Shown here: positions 16,269 through 24,905 of the stretch, piece after piece
How the letters are laid out: the number at the start of each line of letters is the position of its first letter
Numbering within the stretch: position 1 is the stretch's first letter
Assembly: GCA_020853975.1 (NCBI GenBank)
Contig: JADYXW010000017.1
Span: 1-58,867 of the forward strand
Length of the DNA stretch: 58,867 bases
Reading direction: 5' to 3'
Source: Phycisphaerales bacterium
Lineage (GTDB): Bacteria > Planctomycetota > Phycisphaerae > Phycisphaerales > UBA1924
Program-made: the position numbers and the translations under genes
Notes under the pieces: model-generated
Databases searched by the model: none
Told to the model about the DNA's origin: nothing
What the model saw: the letters and a program-made list of their open reading frames with translations, nothing else

Positions 16269-17852
16269 TTATCGGCTCGCGGGCTCCCGCCCTGTGGCGA
16301 GTTTCTCCACCCTCAGGAAGGACTCCCGGTAGAACCGGGTGTATTCGACCTCGCACCGGGCGCGGAAGCCAGGGTTCTTCCAGGCCGCGCTGATCTTGCC
16401 GAAGTTTGCCGGCGTGAACTCAAGGACCGTCCCGTCCGGCAGGGTCGTCGGCGGAAACGCGTAGAACGCCGCCCGGGCCTCCTCGTGCACGGGCGTTCCA
16501 CGGCAGGCGTTCAGCGCCCGCCAGGCTCGGCGGCATTCCTCCGCGTTGTCGATCCCGAACGCCCCCATCATGATCGGGATCGCTGACCTCCACCCCGCGG
16601 GCGCCGTGTTGCTGGCCACCGAGAACGGGTCCACGCGGTCGATGAAGTGTTCGGCGTACCTGGCGTAGAACTCCCGCTTCACGGGCATGCGCCGCAGCGC
16701 GTAGTTCCGCGGGCCCATCCGTTCGCCATCTGCGCCGACCGGATTGCCCTCCGCGGCGGGGTTCGGACGCCCGTCGATTTCCAAGGCACGAAACTGCCAC
16801 AGCGCCTGGGCCTCGTCCGACAGGCAGAACTCGACAAACCGCTTCGCGATGACCGGATTTGGCCCGCCCCGGAGCATCGCCACCGGGTCCGCGTCGATGA
16901 ACGTCGCGCCCTTCGGGTCCACGTAGCCAACGCGGCTTGTCGCGGGGTTCTCTCCGGGCCTCATCACAGCCTGGCCCTGCCCCCGCCCATAGAAATCAAT
17001 CGCGAGGCCGGCCGCCGCCTCTCCGTGGCTCACATCGATCGGAGGTTTGGGCGAGCTGTTGGCGAAGTACCTCGCGTTGCCGGACATCTCGCGGAGCAGA
17101 GCCCACCCCCGGTCCCAGCCGTAGTTGCTGAGGATGGAGTCGTAGGTCGTGGTAACGGAGCCGCTCTGCCTCGGGTCAGCAAGGGCCAGATTGCCGACCA
17201 GCCTGGGATCGCCAAGGTCGTGGAACACCGTGGGCTCCGGCAGGCCGAGCAGCCCGAAGGCCTGTCGGTTGTACACGATGCCAAAGCCTGAGAGTGCGGT
17301 GCCGTACCAGTGCTGCTGCGGGTCATAGAGCTGGGCGGACCCGATGGCGTTCTCGCCGTACCACTCGTCAAGAGTGCGTTGCTCGAACGCCCCGGGGATG
17401 GAGATCGGGATCGTCGCCTCACCGAGCTGTCCCGAGGGGAGCCTCACACCGGCAACCTTCACGCCCTGCTTGAGCTTGCCGAACTCGTACGAGCCGCCCC
17501 CCATCATGAGGTCATACGCCGTGGTGCCCACGGCGCACGACGGGTTCGCGGGGTCCGTGAAGTCAAACGAGCCGGCCTTCGCGGCGCTCTGGTAGTGCGC
17601 CTCCAAGACCTTCATGATCTCGCTGGTGCCTCCGGGCTGCCTCCAGTCGATCCGAACGCCCTCACCGTGCACCCGCCGGTGCCACCGGTCAAACGCGCCC
17701 GCAAACTCCCGCTGGATCTGCGGCACGTGAGGGGTGAGCACAACAATCGTCCGGGCCGCGGGCTGTCCCTCGCGCCCCGAGAAAGGACGCATCAGCCAGG
17801 GCACGCCCAGGATGGCAACAAGCGCCGCGAAGATGAACAGCCTTTGGAGCAC
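16269..17852 (-). CDS. Orphan extracellular solute-binding protein (Fe3+/polyamine-type)
   Basis: The 527-residue protein starts at GTG and has an N-terminal hydrophobic segment (LFIFAALVAILGVPWL) acting as signal or anchor. It resembles periplasmic binding proteins of the ferric-ion/spermidine-putrescine type: TIVVLTPHVPQIQREF at the start of domain 1, a hinge region with GFGIVYNRQAFGLLGLPEP, FHDLGDPRLVGNLALADP, and VAMLRGGPNPVIAKRFVEF near the end of domain 2. It is longer than most such proteins, about 330-350 residues, with an extra C-terminal region of about 130 residues. No ABC permease or ATPase gene adjoins it. The ligand is unknown. It heads the pyk gene run and is divergent from the SDR gene, with 51 bases between. 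Confidence 0.82.
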   Translation of the reverse strand: MLQRLFIFAALVAILGVPWLMRPFSGREGQPAARTIVVLTPHVPQIQREFAGAFDRWHRRVHGEGVRIDWRQPGGTSEIMKVLEAHYQSAAKAGSFDFTDPANPSCAVGTTAYDLMMGGGSYEFGKLKQGVKVAGVRLPSGQLGEATIPISIPGAFEQRTLDEWYGENAIGSAQLYDPQQHWYGTALSGFGIVYNRQAFGLLGLPEPTVFHDLGDPRLVGNLALADPRQSGSVTTTYDSILSNYGWDRGWALLREMSGNARYFANSSPKPPIDVSHGEAAAGLAIDFYGRGQGQAVMRPGENPATSRVGYVDPKGATFIDADPVAMLRGGPNPVIAKRFVEFCLSDEAQALWQFRALEIDGRPNPAAEGNPVGADGERMGPRNYALRRMPVKREFYARYAEHFIDRVDPFSVASNTAPAGWRSAIPIMMGAFGIDNAEECRRAWRALNACRGTPVHEEARAAFYAFPPTTLPDGTVLEFTPANFGKISAAWKNPGFRARCEVEYTRFYRESFLRVEKLATGREPASR

Positions 17853-17903
17853 CGGCGGGAGTGTAGTTCCGCATCCCAGCCGCCCGATCTCCTACGGTCC
17901 GCC

Positions 17904-18617
17904 ATGACTACCCGCACCGCGCTCGTCACCGGGGGCAGCTCCGGAATCGGGCTCCAGATCGCCCGCATGCTCGCCTCGGATGGCTGCCGCGTGGCCATCT
18001 GCGCCCGTCGTGAGCCGGACCTCGCCCGGGCCGCGTCGTCGATCGGCCCGGGCACGGTCACTCTGGTGGCGGACCTCCTCGACGCCCACGCCGGGGCGGG
18101 GGTCGTGGACCGCGCCCTCGCCGCCCTGGGCCGTCTGGATATCCTCGTCAACAACGCCGGGTGGTCCCCCTCCGCGACGATACCGCAGACCGATCCGGAG
18201 ACCGCCACCCGCGTCTTCGCCCTCAACGCCGTCACACCAACCGTCATGATCGCCCGCGCCTGGCCTGCCTTCGAGCGCCAGCACGCCTCGGGAGGGCCCG
18301 GCGGCGTTGTGGTCAACATCTCCTCCATCGCCAGCGTGAACCCGTTCCCGATGCTCTACGCGTACGCCGCGGCGAAGGCCGCCGTGAACAACCTCGCCAT
18401 CAGCGTTGCGGCGCAGGGCGCCGCGATTGGCGTCCGGGGGTTCGCCGTTGCCCCCGGGGCCGTGGAGACGCCGCTGCTGCGAACGCTCGTCGATGCCGCG
18501 AGCCTTCCGACCGACCAGACCCTCCGCCCGGAGGACGTCGCGGCCGTCGTGCTCGCGTGCGTGAGGGGGGAACGGGACCGGGAGAACGGACAGACCATCT
18601 TTCTTCCAAGCCCGTGA
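17904..18617 (+). CDS. Short-chain dehydrogenase/reductase
   Basis: This 237-residue classical SDR has a Rossmann fold binding NAD(P)H. The cofactor motif TGGSSGIG is at 9-16, NNAG at 83-86, the catalytic serines in NISSIAS at about 140, and the catalytic YAAAK at 154-158. After strand 2, CARREPD suggests that Arg residues bind the 2'-phosphate, so NADP is likelier than NAD; this is an inference. The substrate cannot be told. ATG 17904 is chosen because the motif begins 8 residues later, as in most SDRs. The gene is followed after 57 bases by the dicarboxylate symporter and the two may form one transcript. Confidence 0.92.
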   Translation: MTTRTALVTGGSSGIGLQIARMLASDGCRVAICARREPDLARAASSIGPGTVTLVADLLDAHAGAGVVDRALAALGRLDILVNNAGWSPSATIPQTDPETATRVFALNAVTPTVMIARAWPAFERQHASGGPGGVVVNISSIASVNPFPMLYAYAAAKAAVNNLAISVAAQGAAIGVRGFAVAPGAVETPLLRTLVDAASLPTDQTLRPEDVAAVVLACVRGERDRENGQTIFLPSP

Positions 18618-18674
18618 GAGGCGGCCCACCTCCCAACTCGCAACACCACCCGCGTTCGGCTATCTTGCCCGCCT

Positions 18675-20075
18675 ATGCCCAAGCTCGCCCTCCACTGGCA
18701 GATTCTGATCGCGATGGTCCTCGGCATCGTCGCCGGCCTTCTGATCAACCAGTACTGGACCTCGGAGACCTGGACGAGCCTTGGCGTCGGGGCACCTGCC
18801 GAGTTCCTCGCGGGAACTCCGCACGACGCCAACGCGCAGGCTGGGCCCCTGGCCCACTCGGCGCGGTTTGCCGCGAAGGCCACGGACTTCTGCGGCAAGC
18901 TGTTCCTGCGCTGCCTCAGGTTCATCGCGGTCCCGATCGTTCTGTTTTCTCTCGTGGTGGCCGTGGCAAGCCTCGGAGACCCGCGGAAGCTCGGTCGCGT
19001 TGGGGGCAAGACGATCGGAATCTTCCTGCTCACAGGATTCACCTCCGCCGTGCTCGGCGTCAGTCTTGCCACTCTGACGCGGCCCGGCGTGCTGGATGAC
19101 CCGGCGTCACGGGACTCCCTCCCGCGGGCCGCGGCGCAGAGCGCGGTCGTGGCCGAGGCGGGCGCTCGGGAGTACAGCGCGTGGAAGGTGGTTCTCGACG
19201 CGGTCCCCGAAAACCCGTTTCACGCCATCGCCAACGCCCAGATGCTCCAGATCGTGGTGCTCGGGATCGTGCTCGGTCTCGGGCTCACGCTCATCGACCC
19301 TGAGAAGGCCACCCCCGTCATCCGGGCCTTTGACGGCCTCGCCGAGGCGGTGCTCAGGCTGGTTCAGCTGCTCATGCACGCGGCACCTATCGCCGTCTTC
19401 GCGTTAATCTCGACCATCATCGCCGGCCTCGGCCTTGCCGTGTTCAAGGCCCTGGCACTCTACTGCTTGGTGGTCGTCGGAGGCCTCGCGATTATTCTCT
19501 TCGTTCTATACCCGGGCCTGACGACGCTCCTTACACCGCGGTCGAATCGCGTGGGATTCGCCCGCTTCTTCCGCGCGATGAGCCCCGCGCAGATCTTCGC
19601 CTTCTCCAGTTCATCCTCCGCCGCGACCTTCCCGGTGACGCTGCAGTGCTGCCGCGACCGTCTCGGCGCCGACGAGGGCATCGCGAGCTTCGTGTGCTCC
19701 CTGGGCGTCTCGTTCAATATGGACGGGACGGCACTGTACCAGGCGATCGTCGTGACGTTCCTTGCGCAGCTCTACGGCATCGACATGTCGTTCGGCGACT
19801 GCGTCACAGTCGCGCTCATGGCCGCGCTGCTCTCCATCGGGGTCCCGGGAATCCCCGGCGGCAGTCTGGTCGTCATGGCGGTCGTGCTGGACTCGATCCG
19901 CGTCCCCGCGGATGGCATCGCAATCATTCTTGCCGTGGACCGGGTGCTCGACATGTGCCGCACCGTCATCAACATCTCCGGCGACGCGATGGGCACGGCG
20001 ATCGTCGCGGCGAGCGAAGGCAAACTCCTCACTCCCGCGGAGTTGGCGGCGCGTGGCGACTCGGCCACCACCTGA
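18675..20075 (+). CDS. Sodium/proton:dicarboxylate or amino-acid symporter (DAACS family)
   Basis: The 466-residue integral membrane carrier belongs to the GltP/DctA family. It shows the eight-helix pattern with hairpin loops: the serine-rich hairpin 1 motif SSSSAATFPVTL, the NMDGTALYQ motif in helix 7 that binds sodium and substrate, hairpin 2 IGVPGIPGGSLV, and the helix 8 sequence DRVLDMCRTVINISGD with the Asp, Arg and Asn that hold the substrate. The Arg in helix 8 (MCRT) is the residue associated with acidic substrates such as aspartate, glutamate or C4-dicarboxylates. A large extracellular loop after helix 1, about 60 residues, is longer than usual. Specificity is inferred. Confidence 0.93.
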   Translation: MPKLALHWQILIAMVLGIVAGLLINQYWTSETWTSLGVGAPAEFLAGTPHDANAQAGPLAHSARFAAKATDFCGKLFLRCLRFIAVPIVLFSLVVAVASLGDPRKLGRVGGKTIGIFLLTGFTSAVLGVSLATLTRPGVLDDPASRDSLPRAAAQSAVVAEAGAREYSAWKVVLDAVPENPFHAIANAQMLQIVVLGIVLGLGLTLIDPEKATPVIRAFDGLAEAVLRLVQLLMHAAPIAVFALISTIIAGLGLAVFKALALYCLVVVGGLAIILFVLYPGLTTLLTPRSNRVGFARFFRAMSPAQIFAFSSSSSAATFPVTLQCCRDRLGADEGIASFVCSLGVSFNMDGTALYQAIVVTFLAQLYGIDMSFGDCVTVALMAALLSIGVPGIPGGSLVVMAVVLDSIRVPADGIAIILAVDRVLDMCRTVINISGDAMGTAIVAASEGKLLTPAELAARGDSATT

Positions 20076-20148
20076 CGTTGTCTCAGGCCCCCGAACTGCA
20101 CACGCCGGTTGACGGGACCCCATTCCGACCCGTGACCCACCCATGGAG

Positions 20149-22008
20149 TTACGAGGGCGACGCCGGCGCGATCGCCTGCACGTGCACGTCCTTCAACTGT
20201 GAGTTGGGCACCGTGCTCGGCGCCCGGGTCATCAGGTCCGCGCCCGTCTGTGTCTTGGGGAAGGCGATGACGTCGCGGATGTTATCGGTCCCGACGAAGT
20301 TCATTACCAGCCGGTCAAGGCCGAAGGCGATACCCGCGTGGGGCGGCGCGCCATATCCGAGCGCTTCCAGCAGAAAGCTGAACTTCTCCTTCGCCTGCTC
20401 GGGGGTCATCCCCAGGAGCTGGAAGACCTTGCCCTGCACCGCCTGGTCGTGGATGCGCACCGAGCCGCCCGCGATCTCCTGGCCGTTGAGCACGATGTCG
20501 TACCCCGCGGAGACGATGCCCTCGATCGTGACCTCGTCTTCCACGTCCGCATCGAGGAACGCCTGCATCTGGTCGTCCCTGGGGCTCGTGAAGGGATGGT
20601 GCATCGCCACCCACTTGCCCGTCTCCTTGTTGCGCTCGAACATCGGGAAGTCCACGACCCAGAGGAAGTTCCACGGACCACCCTCGGCGCCGGGCTTTGG
20701 CACGACACCCATGTCCCGCGCCACCTTCTGCCTCAGCTCGCCGATGGCCTTGGTCGCCACCGAGTACACATCCGCGACGAAGAGCACCGTGTCGCCGATT
20801 TCGCACCCCATGAGCGCGATGAAATCAGCCCGCTTTGGCTCCAGGAACTTGGCGATGCCCGTGTCGAGCTTGGGCGCGCCGTCCTCGCCCTTCACGACCT
20901 TCACCACCGCGACACCGCCCGCGCCGAAGGTCTTCACGAACTCGGTGTAGCCGTCGGTGAGCTTCCGCGTCAGCTTTTCCGCGCCACCCGGCACGCGGAT
21001 GGCCTTCACGACGCCCCGCTTGCTGTTGAAGCGGGGCCGGTCCTTCCCCTTGGCCAGAGCGCCGTCGAAGATCGCAAAGCCCAGCGTCCCGGCAAACTCG
21101 CTGATGTCCCGGATCCGCAGGTCGTACCGGGTGTCGGGCCGGTCGATCCCGTACTCCTCCATCGCCTCGCGATAGGCCATCCGCTTCAGGGGCGGCACCT
21201 CGACGCCGCACACTTCCTTCCACAGCCGGCGGACGAACCCCTCCATCGTCTCCATCACCTGGTCTCGCCGCACGAACGACATCTCCAGATCGATCTGGGT
21301 AAACTCCGCCTGCCGGTCCGCACGGGGGTCCTCGTCGCGGAAACAGCGGCAGATCTGCATGTAGCGGTCGCACCCGCTCACCATCAGGATCTGCTTGAAA
21401 AGCTGGGGGCTCTGGGGCAGCGCGTAGAACGTCCCCGGCACGTGCCGGCTGGGCACCAGAAACTCCCGCGCCCCCTCAGGAGTGCTCTTGTACAGCACGG
21501 GCGTCTCGATCTCCAGGAACCCGTTCTCGTCGAAGTACCTGCGCGTGACCTGGTACACCCTGTGCCTCAGCCCCAGCGTCTTCTGCATGCTCGGGCGGCG
21601 GAGGTCCAGGTACCTGTGCGTCAGCCGCAGCTCCTCATTCGGGAGCTTCTGCGTCTCATCGGGGATGAAGGGCGGGTTCGCGGTCTTGCTCAGCACCTCC
21701 AGCTTCGAGACCACCACCTCGACCTTGCCGGTCTCCAGCTTGGGGTTCTCACCGCCGATACGAACGCGGACGGCGCCCTCGACGGCGACCACGTCCTCGT
21801 TGCGGAGCTTGTCCGCCGCTTCCATCATCGCGCCGCCCTTGTCGTCCTCCTTGTCGAAGACAAGCTGCGTGAGGCCGTAGCGGTCGCGGAGGTCGATGAA
21901 GATGAGATTGCCGTGATCACGGTAGGAGTTGACCCAGCCGTTGAGACGGACGGACTTGCCGACGTCGGAGTCGCGGAGTTGCCCGCACGTGTGCGTTCGA
22001 ATGAGCAT
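20149..22008 (-). CDS. aspS: Aspartyl-tRNA synthetase
   Basis: This 619-residue class II synthetase charges tRNA-Asp. The N-terminal OB fold (GWVNSYRDHGNLIFIDLRDR) binds the anticodon. Motif 2 is CFRDEDPRADRQAEFTQ, and the active-site QSPQLFKQ lies before it. The bacterial insertion (GAD) domain occupies about residues 295-430, and motif 3 is GIAFGLDRLVM near the C-terminus. The length matches bacterial AspRS of about 590 residues. Whether it also charges tRNA-Asn cannot be decided from this sequence, and no gatCAB genes are in the window. It is convergent with the symporter gene, 73 bases apart. Confidence 0.98.
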   Translation of the reverse strand: MLIRTHTCGQLRDSDVGKSVRLNGWVNSYRDHGNLIFIDLRDRYGLTQLVFDKEDDKGGAMMEAADKLRNEDVVAVEGAVRVRIGGENPKLETGKVEVVVSKLEVLSKTANPPFIPDETQKLPNEELRLTHRYLDLRRPSMQKTLGLRHRVYQVTRRYFDENGFLEIETPVLYKSTPEGAREFLVPSRHVPGTFYALPQSPQLFKQILMVSGCDRYMQICRCFRDEDPRADRQAEFTQIDLEMSFVRRDQVMETMEGFVRRLWKEVCGVEVPPLKRMAYREAMEEYGIDRPDTRYDLRIRDISEFAGTLGFAIFDGALAKGKDRPRFNSKRGVVKAIRVPGGAEKLTRKLTDGYTEFVKTFGAGGVAVVKVVKGEDGAPKLDTGIAKFLEPKRADFIALMGCEIGDTVLFVADVYSVATKAIGELRQKVARDMGVVPKPGAEGGPWNFLWVVDFPMFERNKETGKWVAMHHPFTSPRDDQMQAFLDADVEDEVTIEGIVSAGYDIVLNGQEIAGGSVRIHDQAVQGKVFQLLGMTPEQAKEKFSFLLEALGYGAPPHAGIAFGLDRLVMNFVGTDNIRDVIAFPKTQTGADLMTRAPSTVPNSQLKDVHVQAIAPASPS

Positions 22009-22034
22009 GCTGCCCTTCCTTGGGTGAGGCGCGG

Positions 22035-22040
22035 ACTATA
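22035..22040 (-). promoter_or_regulatory. Possible -10 element of aspS
   Basis: TATAGT on the minus strand lies 26 bases before the aspS start codon and would give a leader of about 20 bases. No matching -35 is seen at 17 bases, so support is weak. Confidence 0.25.
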
Positions 22041-22113
22041 GGTATTCGTCGCGTGGAGCCCGGCCCGCGGGCCGACAGGGCACGCCGCCTCTGGGGGCTG
22101 CGGCGACGCTCGC

Positions 22114-22620
22114 TCAGCCCCCCGAGCCGCCCGAGCTCATCCGCCGCAACTCGGCGAGCAGCCTCTGGTGCTTCTCCTGGAGCAGCGCGACCTGCAACTG
22201 GCTTCGGACCCGCAGCAGCAGCTCGGCCTTGTTGACGGGCTTGGTAATGAAGTCGTTGGCACCGCAGTCGCGGGCCCGCTCCACGTCCGCCACCTCGTTC
22301 AGAGCCGTCACCATGACGATCGGGATGTCCGCGGTGCCCGGCTCGCGCTTCAGCCGGGCGCACACCTGGAACCCGCTCATCTTGGGCATCATGACATCGA
22401 GCAGGATCAGGTCGGGCCGCCGGGCCGCGACCGCGTCGAGCGCCCCCTGGCCATCGGCCGCTGTCCGGATCTCACACCCGAGATCCTCCAGATATGCGAC
22501 AAGCAGCTCCAGATTCTGCGGGTGATCGTCCACGAGCAGGACGTTGCATCCGGAGATATCGAGCTGGACTCCCTTCACCGCCGTGGGGTCGGGAGATGCG
22601 TTCGCATCGAGGTTGGCCAT
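22114..22620 (-). CDS. Receiver-only response regulator
   Basis: The 168-residue protein is a single CheY-like receiver domain. It has the acidic pair D31-D32, the phosphoacceptor D75 in LLDVMMP, T105 in VMVTA and K127 in FITKPVN. About 20 residues precede the domain, and a charged helix of about 30 residues follows it (QLQVALLQEKHQRLLAELR), likely a coiled coil for dimer formation or partner binding. There is no DNA-binding or enzymatic output domain, so it acts by protein-protein contact or as a phosphorelay step. No histidine kinase is adjacent. It is divergent from the unknown gene at 22810 and lies 105 bases upstream of aspS. Confidence 0.92.
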   Translation of the reverse strand: MANLDANASPDPTAVKGVQLDISGCNVLLVDDHPQNLELLVAYLEDLGCEIRTAADGQGALDAVAARRPDLILLDVMMPKMSGFQVCARLKREPGTADIPIVMVTALNEVADVERARDCGANDFITKPVNKAELLLRVRSQLQVALLQEKHQRLLAELRRMSSGGSGG

Positions 22621-22740
22621 CTGGGAGGTTCCCTCCGCCCCCGTCCCGAGGTTGCCCGATCGCGACGGGCCTGGATACTAGGAGGTTTGCGATCCGAAGT
22701 CACGCCCGGGATTGCCCGTGACTTTGACATCATGTCGGCC

Positions 22741-22802
22741 TATAAATACCTGCGCGCTCGGTTCTTGCGGCCCGATCGGGCCGGAGCGTGCCTCGCGGGG
22801 AG
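22741..22802 (+). promoter_or_regulatory. -10 element and Shine-Dalgarno that set the start of the gene at 22810
   Basis: TATAAA (22741-22746) is the best -10-like sequence I noticed in this GC-rich window. GGGGAG (22797-22802) lies 7 bases before ATG 22810. An earlier in-frame ATG at 22732 is upstream of the TATAAA and has no Shine-Dalgarno, so 22810 is preferred. A nearby TTGACA is only 11 bases from the -10 and cannot serve as its -35. Confidence 0.5.
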
Positions 22803-22809
22803 CCTCGAC

Positions 22810-23250
22810 ATGACCGATCCGTCTGCCAGCAGGGCCCACTGGGAGAACCGCTTCCAGCTACCCACCGCGGACCAGCTCATCGCCGGCGTGTGCAAGTCGC
22901 TCATCCCCGCGACCGACCTCTCCCGCAGGGCGCTCCTCGAAGTCGAATCCGCGTCGGAGACGGTCCAGTGGCGGGGTGTGTGGCACTGGACGCTCGTGTA
23001 CGCCACCTCCGCAACCGAGCCGGGTCTGGCCTACATCATTCCCGAACCCTCAAGGCCGAGGCTATGTATCCCGTTCCCGGAGTCGCTGCTGGCGGAACCC
23101 GCGGTGAAGCGTCTCCCCAAGGTCGTCCGGGACGGCCTTCTCGGCGCCCCCGCCGTCGCCGGGACGTGCTGGCCCGTGTGGGAGATCCAGAGCAAGGCGC
23201 AGGTCACCGAGGTGCTCTCGCTCCTCGAGTTCAAGCCCGTCTCCACCTGA
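22810..23250 (+). CDS. Small cytoplasmic protein of unknown family
   Basis: The protein has 146 residues, no signal peptide and no membrane segment. An N-terminal helical stretch (HWENRFQLPTADQLIAG) is followed by alternating strands with several aromatic residues (WRGVWHWTLVY) and conserved-looking turns (AYIIPEPSRPRLCIPF). The C-terminal half mentions no catalytic motif. The overall look is a small alpha/beta protein similar in size to DUF-type planctomycete proteins, but I cannot assign a family. The promoter and ribosome binding site are unusually clear for this window. The next gene, dacB-like, begins 133 bases downstream on the same strand. Confidence 0.75.
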   Translation: MTDPSASRAHWENRFQLPTADQLIAGVCKSLIPATDLSRRALLEVESASETVQWRGVWHWTLVYATSATEPGLAYIIPEPSRPRLCIPFPESLLAEPAVKRLPKVVRDGLLGAPAVAGTCWPVWEIQSKAQVTEVLSLLEFKPVST

Positions 23251-23383
23251 GAAGGTCCGCAGTGACGGCACAGCCCGGATCGCCCGACAGGCGCCGAGGC
23301 TCTCCGATACAGTCCGCGGGCTTGAACTGCCGATCTGGATGCCTGCACCCCCGCGCCCCCGCGCGGCCCCCACGGGAGCTCGC

Positions 23384-24883
23384 ATGCACGTACGCCGGAC
23401 TCTTCACTCAGCCGTCTGTCTGCTCGTCGCGACCGCCTCGGCGACCGCCTGGGCACAGGCGGGATCGCTCACGGACGACGTGCGTCGACTGGTCGCCGCC
23501 CAGAAGCTCGGGGCCGCCAAGGTCGGCATCTGCATCAGGGACGTGGAGAACGGGCTCACGCTCGCGGACCTCAACGGCTCCACGCCGTTGACCCCGGCCT
23601 CGAACATGAAGCTCCTGACCAGCGGCGCCGCGCTGCTGGTCCTCTCACCCGACTACCAGTTCTCCACCGAGCTCGTCCAGGATGGCGACCGGCTGATCCT
23701 CCGGGGCTCCGGCGACCCCGCCCTCGCGGACCCCGAGGTGCTCTCGCTCATGAAGCCCAAGATGACGGTGGGCGACGTGCTCGACGTCATTGCGGACGCC
23801 GCGACCACCGCGGGAGTGCGCAACGCGCGCGAGCTGGTGGTCGACGACCGCGTGTTCGACCGAGAGTTCGTGCACCCCTCGTGGCCCGCCGACAAGCTCG
23901 ACCGGGGCTACTCGTGCCAGGTGTCCGGCCTGAACTTCCACGCGAACGTCATTCTGGTCTTCCCCCGCCCCGGGGGCGACGGCCCCGGCTCGCCCCCTTC
24001 CTTCGCCATCGAGCCCGAATCACCCTTCCTCTCGATCTCCAACAAGGCCAGGACCATCGCGAACGGCAAGAACAGCGTCTGGCTCAGCAGAGAGCCAGAC
24101 ACGAACCGGTTCACGCTCCACGGCGACGTGAAGTACGCGGCGCAGGTCGGCGTGGAGATCACGATCCACGACCCCGCGATGTTCGCCGGTCAGCTTCTTG
24201 CGGACCGCTTGAAAGGCGTCGGGGCGATGACTTCCCCCACGGTCCGGCTCGCCGGTCCGGCCGACCCCGGCGGCCCCACGGGCAAGAGCGTCGCGGCCAT
24301 CACGACGCCCATCAGCGAAGTCATGAAGCGCTGCAACACAGACTCCGCCAACCTCTACGCCGAGTCGCTGCTCAAGAGCATGGGCCACGCGGTCACCAAG
24401 GAGCCCGGCTCCTGGAAGAACGGGGCGAGCGTCCTCCGCATGGTGCTCAGCCAGAAGCTGGGGCCGGATCAGGCCGCGCGCGTCACGATCGCGGATGGCT
24501 CGGGGCTCTCCCGGGATAACGCGGTTTCAGCGGAAGCACTGGCCCGCTGGCTCGAGGTCATGGGCCGGGACCGCACGGTGCGTGACATGTTCGCCGAGTC
24601 CCTCGCATCGCCCGGTGAGGGAACGCTCCGCGAGCGCTTCCGGGGCGACAAGATCGGCACGCACATCTGTGCCAAGAGCGGCTTCATCAACGGCGTGCGC
24701 ACGCTCTCGGGCTACGCCATCGACGAGGCCTCCGGCCGCCGCGTCGCCTTCAGCGTGATGGTCAACGACATCAAGACCGACACACAGACCCTCGCCTCCA
24801 AGGAACTCCACGAGCAGATCGCCCTGCTCTGCGACCGCTGGCTGGCGGCGCGCGCCAGCCAGACACCGAAGCTCGGCGGCTGA
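23384..24883 (+). CDS. dacB: D-alanyl-D-alanine carboxypeptidase/endopeptidase (PBP4 type, family S13)
   Basis: The 499-residue periplasmic enzyme trims or cleaves peptidoglycan cross-links. A signal peptide (TLHSAVCLLVATASATAWA) is present. The three penicillin-binding motifs are S73-N-M-K76 with the acylating Ser, S321-A-N323, and K431-S-G433 in place of KTG. The large insert between the first two motifs is typical of class C PBP4 proteins. GGGAG precedes ATG 23384 by 6 bases, which decides the start against an upstream in-frame ATG. Its presence agrees with the view that planctomycetes keep peptidoglycan. Confidence 0.94.
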   Translation: MHVRRTLHSAVCLLVATASATAWAQAGSLTDDVRRLVAAQKLGAAKVGICIRDVENGLTLADLNGSTPLTPASNMKLLTSGAALLVLSPDYQFSTELVQDGDRLILRGSGDPALADPEVLSLMKPKMTVGDVLDVIADAATTAGVRNARELVVDDRVFDREFVHPSWPADKLDRGYSCQVSGLNFHANVILVFPRPGGDGPGSPPSFAIEPESPFLSISNKARTIANGKNSVWLSREPDTNRFTLHGDVKYAAQVGVEITIHDPAMFAGQLLADRLKGVGAMTSPTVRLAGPADPGGPTGKSVAAITTPISEVMKRCNTDSANLYAESLLKSMGHAVTKEPGSWKNGASVLRMVLSQKLGPDQAARVTIADGSGLSRDNAVSAEALARWLEVMGRDRTVRDMFAESLASPGEGTLRERFRGDKIGTHICAKSGFINGVRTLSGYAIDEASGRRVAFSVMVNDIKTDTQTLASKELHEQIALLCDRWLAARASQTPKLGG

Positions 24884-24905
24884 GCCCGGCTTGAGCACCC
24901 CCCCG

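Noticed and set aside
20076..20148. A terminator between the symporter gene and aspS
   Set aside because: Only a 5-bp ACGGG/CCCGT stem with a wide loop and no T-run is present.
22724..22746. A TTGACA ... TATAAA promoter pair
   Set aside because: The spacer is 11 bases, too short for sigma70; only the TATAAA was kept as a possible -10.
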